Shown: positions 1 to 7,006, counted from the stretch's first letter. The stretch is DNA of 64,000 bases from Pseudomonas sp. AL03 (GCF_029960815.1 NZ_JASBRE010000008.1:123138-187137); one strand, 5' to 3'. The notes: a model not told the origin generated them from the sequence alone. Translations and numbers: made by a program.

Positions 1-261
1 CCCCTGACCGCTCATCTGGTGTGGGAACAGATCGCCCGCGCCCGGCACCTGTCGTTGGCTCAAGTCTTTCAGATGGAGTACACCATGAGCCTCAACTGTT
101 GCCGTCATCCAGAGTTCAGCGAAGGCGTGCGTGCGCGGTTGATCGACAAGGATCAGAAACCTCACTGGCACTGGCCGGACATCAACAACGTGCCGGATGC
201 GGTGGTGCAAGCGCATTTCCACAAGGCCTGGGAAGGTCGGCATCCGCTGGCTGATCTGTAG
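1..261 (+). CDS. Enoyl-CoA hydratase/isomerase family protein, C-terminal part (3-hydroxyisobutyryl-CoA hydrolase-like)
   Basis: Only the last 86 or so codons are in the window; the frame is open from base 1 and stops at TAG 259-261. The visible end has the pattern of the ECH_2 C-terminal region of 3-hydroxyisobutyryl-CoA hydrolases: a Leu/Ala helix, 'QMEYTMSLNCC', then 'EGVRARLIDKDQKPHW'. Family members hydrolyse 3-hydroxyisobutyryl-CoA in valine breakdown or act as related acyl-CoA hydrolases in the cytoplasm. The catalytic crotonase core lies outside the window, so the exact substrate cannot be judged. A strong terminator follows 20 bases after the stop. Confidence 0.8.
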   Translation, partial: PLTAHLVWEQIARARHLSLAQVFQMEYTMSLNCCRHPEFSEGVRARLIDKDQKPHWHWPDINNVPDAVVQAHFHKAWEGRHPLADL

Positions 262-281
262 GAGTCCTGACATCCGGGCAT

Positions 282-314
282 AAAAAAGCGGCGCTTCATG
301 CGCCGCATTTTTTA
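282..314. terminator. Bidirectional intrinsic terminator
   Basis: A 7-bp GC stem, GCGGCGC / GCGCCGC, with a 5-base loop (TTCAT) is flanked by an A-run on the left and a T-run on the right, so it can stop transcription from both the acyl-CoA hydrolase gene and the converging lipoprotein gene. Confidence 0.85.
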
Positions 315-321
315 TGAGTGT

Positions 322-771
322 TTAACGGTGGCCGCCTCGGCCATCGTGATCGCCGCGACCGTTGTGATCGCCGCGTCCGCCACGATTGTCCCGTCCACCA
401 TGTCCGCGATAGTCGTTGTCCCGACCGCCGCGGTTACGGCCGTCCCAACCGTGGTTCTGATGGGCCCGATAGTCGCCTCGTTGCGACTGGTAATAGCGTG
501 GTGCCGGTTGATACACCCGCGGCTGGTGGTAATACCGCGGTGTTGGCTGGTAATAACGCGCTGGCGGTGCGTAGTACCGGCGTGGTTGCGTGTAATAACC
601 GCCGTCACCTGAATAGTAAGATCCACCGGAATAATAGGCTGGCGCTGGCGAGGTATAGACCTCGGAACTGTAGTAGCTGGCTCCTCCATCGGAATAGGGT
701 ACACATGCACCAAGAGACAATCCCAATAAAACAATCAGAAGAATTTGGCCGAGCTTTTTTCGACAGAGCAT
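322..771 (-). CDS. Tyr-rich / Gly-Arg-Asp-His-rich lipoprotein
   Basis: A 149-residue predicted lipoprotein. The chosen ATG (771) has AGGAGG five bases upstream; an in-frame start 57 bases earlier lacks this. Residues 4-22 form a lipoprotein signal with lipobox L20-G21-A22-C23, so Cys23 should be lipidated. Residues 27-105 are low complexity with many YY pairs alternating with Pro, Gln and Ser. The last 45 residues are a basic/acidic tail of RGG, GDH and GRGDH units with many His. No catalytic domain is visible. Tyr-rich and RGG-like tracts suggest binding to the wall, metal or polyanions, but that is inference. Function unknown. Confidence 0.8.
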   Translation of the reverse strand: MLCRKKLGQILLIVLLGLSLGACVPYSDGGASYYSSEVYTSPAPAYYSGGSYYSGDGGYYTQPRRYYAPPARYYQPTPRYYHQPRVYQPAPRYYQSQRGDYRAHQNHGWDGRNRGGRDNDYRGHGGRDNRGGRGDHNGRGDHDGRGGHR

Positions 772-839
772 GGCGGCCTCCTGGACCGCGAGTGAGCCAC
801 ACCAGCGACGCTGGCAGGCGACAGTCAATTATTCGGTGA

Positions 840-1095
840 CAGTCGAAAGATCAGACATCGAATTCCAAATCTGGTGCGTTCCTGAAATAGATTGAAACAA
901 GTCGCCGATGAAAGGTTTTTCACCTTCCCCCATAAAAAACGGCGCCTCCATGGACCCTGCGGCGCAACGTAAACCTACGGATTAGCGGCCAGCACGTTCC
1001 ATTGCGGTGCAGCACGCACCATCAAAAGGCAACACCCCCACCCCGTCCCAACGCGCCGACCCCGTAATCCCCCGAGCCAGAGCGCTCAAACCAAC
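840..1095. other. Gene-free stretch upstream of the guanidine riboswitch locus
   Basis: No credible gene is seen. It holds a 15-bp dyad, GGTGCAGCACGCACC, at 1006-1020, about 90 bases before a sigma54-like promoter. That is a sensible enhancer position, though the half-sites are in the opposite order to the NtrC consensus. Confidence 0.4.
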
Positions 1096-1112
1096 TTGGC
1101 ACGGCTCTCGCT
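1096..1112 (+). promoter_or_regulatory. Sigma54-type (-24/-12) promoter candidate
   Basis: The sequence TTGGCACGGCTCTCGCT matches the RpoN consensus YTGGCACG-N4-TTGCW with one mismatch in the -12 box (TCGC). The GG and GC doublets are exactly 12 bases apart. It would start transcription near 1123, about 40 bases before the guanidine-I riboswitch, which fits nitrogen control of a guanidine/urea catabolic operon. Confidence 0.55.
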
Positions 1113-1164
1113 TTAGCAAAGACGTGCAGGAGTCATCACAGGTTCGCGGCTCCACAATTTGCAA

Positions 1165-1267
1165 TGGCTGACTAGGGTTCCGGCTCGCTAAGGCGAGCGG
1201 CTGGTCCGAGAGTTGGCGACCTCCAGTTGAGGTTACACGGCGGGATAAAAGCCCGGGAGACAAGCCA
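1165..1267 (+). promoter_or_regulatory. Guanidine-I riboswitch (ykkC class)
   Basis: The conserved segments appear in order: CTAGGGTTCCG (1173-1183), GGTCCGAGAG (1203-1212), ACACGG (1235-1240) and GGGATAAAAGCCCGGGAGA (1242-1260). A closing P1 helix can form between TGGCT (1165-1169) and AGCCA (1263-1267). Known members bind guanidinium and switch on guanidine carboxylase, allophanate hydrolase, transport or efflux genes. Here the start codon of the following gene lies at 1324, but that operon is a remnant: the downstream reading frame carries only a signal peptide and then the end of an allophanate hydrolase. Confidence 0.9.
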
Positions 1268-1323
1268 CCGTTCACGGTGCCGCGTTGACTCCTGCCCGCC
1301 CTTGATCAACTGGAGAACCACCC

Positions 1324-1422
1324 ATGTCCCAGCTTCGTTTACCCGCCCTGCTTGCCGCTGCTTTCGCAGCCTTCGTGAGCGTCTCGTCCCAGGCCGCTCA
1401 GAAAGACGCGATTGCTTTATGA
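1324..1422 (+). pseudogene. Signal-peptide remnant of the first operon gene, probably an ABC-transporter substrate-binding protein
   Basis: A 32-codon frame starts at ATG 1324 with GGAGA upstream. It encodes a textbook Sec signal peptide (basic start, Leu/Ala core, 'SSQAAQ' cleavage area) and then ends at TGA 1420-1422. After the signal peptide the sequence changes without a break into another gene in a different frame. In Pseudomonas guanidine-I operons the first gene is commonly a nitrate/sulfonate-type substrate-binding protein, which fits, but the remnant is too short to prove it. Confidence 0.6.
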
Positions 1423-1972
1423 AGGCCCGTGGGTGGCCGAACGCTACAGCGTGGCAGGCGAGTTGATGGAGAAAAACCCGGAAGCGGTGCTGCCGGTGAT
1501 TCGCGCGGTGCTGGCCAAGGCTCCAGCGGTGAACGGCGTGCAAACGTTCCGCGCCCAGTATCGACTGCAAGTGCTGAAGGCTCTTTGCGACAAGGCGCTG
1601 GACGGCCTCGATTGCGTGCTCACACCCACCCTCGGCCGCCCCGTCACGCTGGCGGAACTGGACGCCGAACCGGTGCTGCGCAATTCGGAACTGGGCTATT
1701 ACACCCATTTCATGAACCTGCTCGATTACGCCGCCGTCGCCGTGCCCAGCGGTTTCATGGGTAATGGTTTGCCTTGGGGCATAACGCTGTTTGGCCGGGC
1801 ATTTACCGATCAATATTTGTTGAGCGTGGCGGACGCCTTGCAACGCCAGCAAGGTTCGGCCGCGCCTGCACTGACAGCTGCCGCGCGTAATGACCGAGCG
1901 CGATTGGTGGTGTGTGGCGCGCATCTGGATGGGCTGGCGTTGAACTGGCAGCTCAAGCAGCGCGGGGCTCGC
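1409..1972 (+). pseudogene. Allophanate hydrolase, C-terminal fragment
   Basis: About 188 codons match the end of the amidase domain of allophanate hydrolase ('LLYEGPWVAERY', 'DCVLTPTLGRPVTLAEL', 'AVAVPSGFMGNGLPWGITLFG') plus the first residues of its C-terminal domain ('RLVVCGAHLDGLALNWQL'). The intact enzyme, about 600 residues, turns allophanate into ammonia and CO2 after urea/guanidine carboxylase. The catalytic Lys-Ser-Ser amidase part is missing, as is most of the C-terminal domain; the frame runs on to a chance stop at 2011. The 5' edge is fused to the signal-peptide remnant and the 3' edge is cut by IS256 DNA. Confidence 0.85.
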
Positions 1973-2150
1973 CCGATCAATGCCTTTTTGAACGCCATCG
2001 AGACGTCCTGAATGGCTTCTGCACTCATCGGGCCGTTTACGAACTGATCAATCAGCTCTTTGGGAATGGTTGGAAGGTCTCGCGTGGCCTCACGGGCCGG
2101 TTTTTTCTTAGTCGGCATACATGCACCTCTTCAACATGTTATGCCCGAAC
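1973..2150 (-). mobile_element. IS256-family transposase remnant (5' end only)
   Basis: On the minus strand, ATG 2118 starts a frame whose first 48 residues look like the N-terminus of IS256-type transposases: 'MPTKKK', 'PKELIDQFVNGPMSAEAI', 'SMAFKKALI'. Homology stops near 1973, where the frame runs into antisense allophanate hydrolase DNA. The DDE catalytic core is absent, so the element is dead. The 30 bases or so upstream of the ATG probably include the element's end, but no matching inverted repeat remains to define it. Confidence 0.75.
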
Positions 2151-2157
2151 ACAAAAT

Positions 2158-3405
2158 TTATGGCACTCCCCGATCCAACGCCTTAATCCGGGCCTCAATA
2201 AACCGTCGTTCCGGCACCTGCTGCGTCAACTCCAACGCCCGCTCATAAGCCGCCCTCGCCTCCTCAACCCGCCCCAACTGCCGACAAAACTCGGCCCGTG
2301 CCGAGTGCGCCAAGTGGTAATCCAGCAACTCACCCCGCGCCAGAATCCCTTCAACCAACGTCAGCCCCGCCAACGGCCCATCCCGTTTGGAAATCGCCGC
2401 CGCACGGTTCAATTCAATCACCGGCGAAGGCACCGCCTGCAACAACACGTCATACAGCCCCACAATCTCCAGCCAGTCCGTTTGCGCCGCCGTGGACGCT
2501 TCGGCATGCACCGCCGCAATCGCCGCTTGCAAGCAATATGGCCCGAAACCCCGGGTCGTCAGCGCCCGCTCCACCAGTGCGCAGCCTTCAGCAATCATCC
2601 CGGCGTCCCACAACGTACGATCCTGCTCATCCAGCACGATCAACTCCCCGCTCGCTGACGTCCGCGCCGGACGTCGGGACTCATGCAGCAGCATCAGTGC
2701 CAGCAGCCCCATCACTTCGGATTCGGGCAGCAGTTCCATCAACAAACGACCGAGCCGAATCGCTTCGCGGGTCAAATCCTCACGGGTCAGTTCGGCGCCG
2801 ACTGACGCGGAATAGCCTTCGTTGAACACCAGGTAAATCACCCGCAGCACGCTGTCCAGGCGCTCGGGCAATTCCGCCAGGGTCGGCACCTGATAAGGAA
2901 TTTTCGCGTCACGGATTTTGGCCTTGGCGCGCACAATGCGCTGGGCGATGGTCGCAGGCGCCGACAGAAAGGCCCGGGCGATTTCCTCCGTGGTCAGGTC
3001 GCAGACTTCCCTCAGCGTCAACGGCACCTGCGCGTCCGCCGCGAGTGCCGGGTGGCAACAGGTGAAGATCAGGCGCAGGCGATCGTCTTCCACGTCTTCG
3101 TCACTCCAGTCGGCCTGCTCCAGCGCCTCCAGTTGAGCGATCAACATCGGTTGCGACGCGATGAAGCGTGCGCGTCGACGCAACACATCGATGGCCTTGA
3201 AGCGCCCCGTGGACACAAGCCAGGTGCGCGGATTGTCCGGCACCCCGTCACGCTGCCAGCGCTCGACCGCGATGAAAAACGCCTCGTGCAAGGCCTCTTC
3301 GGCAAGGTCGAAATCGCCGAGCAACCGGATCAGGGTCGCCAGAATTCGCCGCGAGTCTTTGCGGTAAACCTGCTCGACCTGCGCACGTACCGATTCGCCA
3401 GACAT
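2158..3405 (-). CDS. ECF42-type RNA polymerase sigma factor with long C-terminal extension
   Basis: A 415-residue protein. An ECF sigma core occupies roughly residues 8-165: region 2 ('LIRLLGDFDLAEEALHEAF', 'NPRTWLVSTGRFKAIDVLRR') and region 4 ('LTLREVCDLTTEEIARAFL'). A helical C-terminal domain (about 175-415, DUF6596/TPR-like, 'VIYLVFNEGYSAS') follows. This architecture, next to a DGPF/YciI gene, is the hallmark of group ECF42, which lacks an anti-sigma factor and is thought to be controlled through the extension. Its ATG overlaps the stop of the SRPBCC gene (ATGA), so the two are translationally coupled. The stimulus is unknown. Confidence 0.88.
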   Translation of the reverse strand: MSGESVRAQVEQVYRKDSRRILATLIRLLGDFDLAEEALHEAFFIAVERWQRDGVPDNPRTWLVSTGRFKAIDVLRRRARFIASQPMLIAQLEALEQADWSDEDVEDDRLRLIFTCCHPALAADAQVPLTLREVCDLTTEEIARAFLSAPATIAQRIVRAKAKIRDAKIPYQVPTLAELPERLDSVLRVIYLVFNEGYSASVGAELTREDLTREAIRLGRLLMELLPESEVMGLLALMLLHESRRPARTSASGELIVLDEQDRTLWDAGMIAEGCALVERALTTRGFGPYCLQAAIAAVHAEASTAAQTDWLEIVGLYDVLLQAVPSPVIELNRAAAISKRDGPLAGLTLVEGILARGELLDYHLAHSARAEFCRQLGRVEEARAAYERALELTQQVPERRFIEARIKALDRGVP

Positions 3406-3779
3406 CAGTCGGGCATGCCTTCGGTCACCAACGTCACCAGTCGATCGAGACTTTGTCCCCAACCGTCGTGAAAACCCATGGCCTCGTGTGCCTGGCGATC
3501 TTCCTCGCTCCAGTGCAGGGTGCGGGCGGTGTAGAGGGTTTTGCCGTCGCGGTCTTCGAGTGTCACTTCGGCAGACATGAACGGCTTGCCCGAAGGAATC
3601 CAGCCGGGGGTGAAAGCGTCAGTGAAGACCAGCCGTTCAGGGGCAACGATTTCCAGAAACACGCCGATGGTCGGGTACTCTGTGCCGTCCGGTGCGCGCA
3701 TCAGGGTGCGAAACTGGCCGCCGACCCACAGGTCCATTTCGCACTCGGCAGGCTGTTTTTTATAGGGTTGCGGACTCAT
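3405..3779 (-). CDS. SRPBCC / AHSA1-type protein, N-terminally short
   Basis: A 124-residue protein with the later part of the START-like SRPBCC fold: 'CEMDLWVGGQFRTLMRAPDG', 'GVFLEIVAPERLVFTDAF', then 'MGFHDGWGQSLDRL'. Family members are usually about 150-160 residues and begin with a strand and helix ('DAPRE..FRAWTDPE') that are missing here. A good AGGAG lies six bases before the chosen ATG, so the short form appears to be what is translated. These proteins bind hydrophobic ligands in the cytoplasm. It is sandwiched between the DGPF protein and the sigma factor, and overlaps the latter. Confidence 0.8.
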   Translation of the reverse strand: MSPQPYKKQPAECEMDLWVGGQFRTLMRAPDGTEYPTIGVFLEIVAPERLVFTDAFTPGWIPSGKPFMSAEVTLEDRDGKTLYTARTLHWSEEDRQAHEAMGFHDGWGQSLDRLVTLVTEGMPD

Positions 3780-3806
3780 TAAGATCTCCTGTTTTGTGAA
3801 TGTTAC

Positions 3807-4151
3807 TCAGGGACTCAACTGGCGAACGGGACGCACCTCGACACAGCCAACCCGGGCCGCCGGGATGTTGCCAGCGACCTGGATGGCTTCATTGAGGTCC
3901 TTGGCATCGATCAGGTAGAAGCCGGCCAACTGCTCCTTGGTTTCGGCAAATGGGCCGTCGGTGATCGACATCTTGCCGTTGCGCATGCGCACGGTGGTCG
4001 CGGTCTGCACCGACTCCAGCGCCTCGGCGGCGACCATTCGGCCGCTGCCCTGGATCGACTCGGCATAGGCCATGCATTCAGCGTCCTCCGGGCTTTCGGG
4101 CAGCGAGTGCAACTCGCGTTCGTTGCTGTAGACCAGGCATAAATACTTCAT
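3807..4151 (-). CDS. YciI-like DGPF-domain protein
   Basis: A 114-residue protein starting 'MKYLCLVYSNE', with the DGPF motif present as 'ITDGPFAETKEQLAGFYLI' near residues 63-81. This is the PhnB/YCII-related family encoded next to ECF42 sigma factors across many phyla. The fold is a ferredoxin-like dimer; the biochemical role is unsettled. GGAGA sits just before the ATG. The gene is second in a four-gene minus-strand unit with only 27 bases to the SRPBCC gene, so it is probably co-expressed with the sigma factor. Confidence 0.88.
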   Translation of the reverse strand: MKYLCLVYSNERELHSLPESPEDAECMAYAESIQGSGRMVAAEALESVQTATTVRMRNGKMSITDGPFAETKEQLAGFYLIDAKDLNEAIQVAGNIPAARVGCVEVRPVRQLSP

Positions 4152-4263
4152 GGAAAGCTCTCCATTCTTGGGGCTCTGCCCTGATCGAACTGATCAACTA
4201 TGGCTGCTGATTGAGACTTTAGCGCTGTTTCCCGACGATCAGCCCGACAAATCAGTCCGACGC

Positions 4264-4689
4264 TCACGGTTCCAGGTTGAACAGCGCCGTGCCGCTCATC
4301 ATGTCGAACGGGGCGGACCAGTGTTCGTGGACGATGCGCCATTGCCCATCGTCGCGCCGATAGCAGGCGGTCACGCGCATCCAGCAGGCCTGGGTTTCGC
4401 CTTTCTCGTTAGTGCCGCCGCAATGGGCCAGCCAATGGGCGAAGGCGATGTGCTCGTCCGCCACGATGTTCATTTGGTCGAAGTCAAACGTGTGCGCGCC
4501 CTGGCACATTTCCAAGCACTCCTGCCAATGCGCGCGGTAGGCCGCTTTGCCCCGAAATTGCAGGGCCTTGACCGCGTCGTAGGAGACGATGTCGTCGGCA
4601 TACAGGGACATGAGTTTCTCGACATCCTTGGCGATGAACGCCTGACGATAGATGTCGATCAGGGTCTGGATCTCGTGTGTAGCGTTCAT
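4264..4689 (-). CDS. SnoaL-like (NTF2 fold) protein
   Basis: A 141-residue protein with the cone-shaped NTF2/SnoaL pattern: 'LIDIYRQAFIAKDVEKLMSLYADDIVSYD', later 'WRIVHEHWSAPFD'. Such proteins are small ligand-binding or isomerase-like domains; no substrate can be inferred. The start at 4689 follows GGAGA at six bases; an in-frame codon 33 bases earlier is less likely. It leads the ECF42 cluster, and a candidate ECF42 promoter lies 40-65 bases upstream. Confidence 0.8.
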   Translation of the reverse strand: MNATHEIQTLIDIYRQAFIAKDVEKLMSLYADDIVSYDAVKALQFRGKAAYRAHWQECLEMCQGAHTFDFDQMNIVADEHIAFAHWLAHCGGTNEKGETQACWMRVTACYRRDDGQWRIVHEHWSAPFDMMSGTALFNLEP

Positions 4690-4727
4690 GGTGGTTCTCC
4701 GTGGTTTTTGTGGTGAAGACACCCCTA

Positions 4728-4754
4728 GTCGTCTGGCGAAAAGCCAAATCGACA
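4728..4754 (-). promoter_or_regulatory. Candidate ECF42-dependent promoter
   Basis: Read on the minus strand, TGTCGA (4754-4749) and CGAC (4731-4728) are separated by 17 bases. From memory, promoters assigned to ECF42 sigma factors have a TGTCGA-type -35 and a CG-rich -10. The site stands before the SnoaL-DGPF-SRPBCC-sigma unit, which would make the operon self-activating. Confidence 0.45.
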
Positions 4755-4830
4755 GCCCAAATAAAAATAATCCAGGAACGCAAACTCGTTAGAATCCGAA
4801 ACACATTTATGTTGGAAAAAGGACACTCCA

Positions 4831-5316
4831 GTGACAGCCCGACTCGTGCCTTACGAAAGCCTTAACGCGCGCCAGCGCCAGCAGGTCGAGGCCATTGAAG
4901 TTCACAAAGAACAAATCAAGTTTTCCGGCGACATCCACGGTGCATTGCACACCTTGCTGTCCAAACCCGGCCCCGGCGTCCAGGGATTTGCGCTGCTGGC
5001 CGAGGAAATTCCCGTGGCCTTTCTGCTGCTCAAGCGCCCGCCCGTATTGCCGGCGTGGGCCAATGAACACAGCGCCACCCTGCATGCGCTGCAAGTCGAT
5101 CATCGGGCTCAGGGCAAAGGCTATGGCAAGGCCTGCCTGCAAGCCTTGCCCGACGTGGCGCGTCAGGCGTTTCCTGAGATCAAAGCGCTGGAGCTATCGG
5201 TGGATGCGGACAACGAGGCCGCCATCGCGCTCTATGCGAAATTCGGCTGGGTCGACCGCGGCGAAGCCTACAAGGGCCGTATCGGGTATGAACGGCGCAT
5301 GAGTCTGACTTTCTGA
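4831..5316 (+). CDS. GNAT family N-acetyltransferase
   Basis: A 161-residue protein starting at GTG 4831, with AAGGA seven bases upstream. The acetyl-CoA binding segment is clear: 'LHALQVDHRAQGKGYGKACL' (motif A with the Q-x-x-G-x-G pattern near residues 91-104), followed by 'ELSVDADNEAAIALYAKFGW'. The family transfers an acetyl group from acetyl-CoA to a small-molecule or protein amine. The substrate cannot be read from the sequence. It stands alone, divergent from the ECF42 cluster. Confidence 0.85.
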   Translation: MTARLVPYESLNARQRQQVEAIEVHKEQIKFSGDIHGALHTLLSKPGPGVQGFALLAEEIPVAFLLLKRPPVLPAWANEHSATLHALQVDHRAQGKGYGKACLQALPDVARQAFPEIKALELSVDADNEAAIALYAKFGWVDRGEAYKGRIGYERRMSLTF

Positions 5317-5408
5317 GGTGGTTAGGGCAGTAACGATCAGGATGGCCAACGCAACAAGATCTGAATTTAGTCCATTAAAAACTTATCTCAAGAAATCATT
5401 TGCTCTTC

Positions 5409-5906
5409 TCAAAGATCCAACACCATCTCATGCCACGCCATCCCGCCGTGGTCCGAGGCGGAAGGCTTGATGTAGGCAAACCCGAACCCGGCATAGAGCG
5501 GAATGTGCCGCTCCTTGCACATCAGGTTGATGCTGGTCTTGCCCAACGCGCGCATCCGCTCGATGAATTCGCCCATCAAGCGTTTCGCCAAACCTTGACC
5601 CTGGTAATCCGGGTGCACCACCACCGACATGATCACCACGTGCGGGCCGGCCGGGTCGTGGCCGATCAGTTCCTTTAACGCCTCGTCCGACATTTGCACC
5701 TGAAACGCCGCACCGGAATTGATGAAACCGGCGACCATGCCATCGACTTCGGCGACGATGAAACCCTCGGGCCAGGTGGCGATGCGGGTGGCAATCTTTT
5801 CGCGCGTAGCGGCTTCGTCGCCTTCGTAGGCCACGGTTTCGATGGCGTAGCAGCGGTCCAGATCAGCAGGCAGGACGTATCGGATAACAGGGTTCGTCGA
5901 GTTCAT
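5409..5906 (-). CDS. GNAT family N-acetyltransferase (AANAT-like)
   Basis: A 165-residue protein with motif A 'VVHPDYQGQGLAKRLMGEFIERM' and the late 'PLYAGFGFAYIKPSAS' strand typical of arylalkylamine-type GNATs. The ATG at 5906 is chosen because the family usually begins close to this point ('RYVLPADLDRCYAIE'); a TTG 24 bases earlier is possible, and neither has a strong ribosome site. Substrate unknown; a small amine is likely from the subfamily. Confidence 0.8.
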   Translation of the reverse strand: MNSTNPVIRYVLPADLDRCYAIETVAYEGDEAATREKIATRIATWPEGFIVAEVDGMVAGFINSGAAFQVQMSDEALKELIGHDPAGPHVVIMSVVVHPDYQGQGLAKRLMGEFIERMRALGKTSINLMCKERHIPLYAGFGFAYIKPSASDHGGMAWHEMVLDL

Positions 5907-6161
5907 GGCGCTGCGCAGACCTTGGGGCAAAGTGAGATGACAGGATAACGCTCGCCGAGTCTAACAATACTTGCTTGCTCTCGAACGCCCAATACCCACC
6001 TCTCGTATGAAGTGCATAGGGTTCAAGGACGGCGCCGTAAAGCTTTCATATAACCGCTACCCAAGGCCCTGGGTTCGTATTATCTATTGAGTCCTCGACG
6101 ATTGACGACACCCTGCCACGGCAGGTTGAGCGCTCCTCGTCCCCCCCCCAGGACTTTGATC

Positions 6162-6272
6162 ATGAGCTCGACTCAAATCGGCCTACTCGTGTTGTTCAGC
6201 ATTACCTCGTTCGGTTTCATCACGCTGTACATCGATTTCCTGCACGAGCGCCGGATCAAAAAAGACAAGTGA
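6162..6272 (+). CDS. Small single-span membrane protein (hypothetical)
   Basis: A 36-residue frame starting at ATG 6162 with AGGA eight bases upstream. Residues 6-27 form one hydrophobic helix with aromatic edges ('IGLLVLFSITSFGFITLYI'), followed by a basic cytoplasmic-looking tail 'HERRIKKDK'. It converges on kdpE, ending 41 bases from the kdpE stop. TATTATCTA at 6076-6084 is a possible -10 region. Length and composition are those of a regulatory miniprotein, but no family is recognised. Confidence 0.5.
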   Translation: MSSTQIGLLVLFSITSFGFITLYIDFLHERRIKKDK

Positions 6273-6313
6273 GTGACACACGGCCAGGCGCTGCGACCAG
6301 CGTCCGCCGTGCT

Positions 6314-7006
6314 TTACAGCCCCACCAAGCGATATCCCACCTGCAATTCGGTGATGAAATGCTGCGGCTGGGCCGCATCGGCCTCCAGTTTTTGCCGCAA
6401 GTGCGCCATGTGCACCCGCAGATAGTGAGCACGATCGACGTAATCCAGGCCCCACACTTCCAGCAGTAGCTGGCGATGGGTCATGACCCGGCTTTGTCCG
6501 CGAATCAGCGCGCACAGCAAGCGATACTCGATGGGCGTTAGATGGACCGGTTGGTCCTCGCGCCGGACCTCGTGCGTGGCCATGTCTACCTCGATCATGC
6601 CGAATGTCACCTTGCTGGTGACCGCGGTGGTCCCGTTTTGCACATGCCGACGCAACTGGGCGCGGATACGCGCGAGCAACTCGGGCACGCCGAAGGGTTT
6701 GACCAGATAGTCGTCCGCCCCCGCATCCAGTGCGGCCACTTTCTCCTCTTCACGATCACGGGCCGACAGCACCAGAATCGGCACCGTCATCCAGCCCCGC
6801 AGCTCGCTGATCAATTGTTTGCCGTCACCGTCGGGCAAGCCCAGATCGACAATCACCAGATCCGGTTGACGACTGGCGGCGTGGATCAGGGCGCGTTTGA
6901 CGTTGTCGGCCTCGAACACCTGAAAACCTTCGTCTTGCAGCGCGATACCGACGAAACGACGGATGTTGGCCTCGTCCTCGACAATGAGGATGCGTGCACT
7001 GGTCAT
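6314..7006 (-). CDS. kdpE: Potassium-responsive response regulator KdpE
   Basis: A 230-residue OmpR/PhoB-type regulator. The receiver domain (residues 5-117) has the acidic pair E10/D11, phospho-acceptor D54 ('VIVDLGLPDGDG') and K103 region 'DDYLVKPFG'. The C-terminal winged helix (about 130-228) ends 'FITELQVGYRLVGL'. It activates kdpFABC after phosphorylation by KdpD under potassium limitation or osmotic stress. The ATG overlaps the kdpD stop (ATGA), so it is the last, translationally coupled gene of the operon. Confidence 0.96.
   Translation of the reverse strand: MTSARILIVEDEANIRRFVGIALQDEGFQVFEADNVKRALIHAASRQPDLVIVDLGLPDGDGKQLISELRGWMTVPILVLSARDREEEKVAALDAGADDYLVKPFGVPELLARIRAQLRRHVQNGTTAVTSKVTFGMIEVDMATHEVRREDQPVHLTPIEYRLLCALIRGQSRVMTHRQLLLEVWGLDYVDRAHYLRVHMAHLRQKLEADAAQPQHFITELQVGYRLVGL

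Noticed and set aside
932..966. GGCGCC...GGCGC inverted repeat upstream of the guanidine locus
   Set aside because: Loop too long and stem too short for a terminator or operator call.
1006..1020. NtrC enhancer reading of the GGTGCAGCACGCACC dyad
   Set aside because: The NtrC consensus has GCACC-type then GGTGC-type half-sites; here the order is reversed, so it is reported only as a dyad.
1172..1924. A 250-codon minus-strand frame across the riboswitch and allophanate hydrolase remnant
   Set aside because: It runs through the conserved riboswitch and pseudogene junction and matches no protein pattern.
6278..6311. Hairpin CACGG...CGCTG / CAGCG...CCGTG between the small membrane gene and kdpE
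   Set aside because: Interrupted stem and no T-run; not strong enough to call a terminator.
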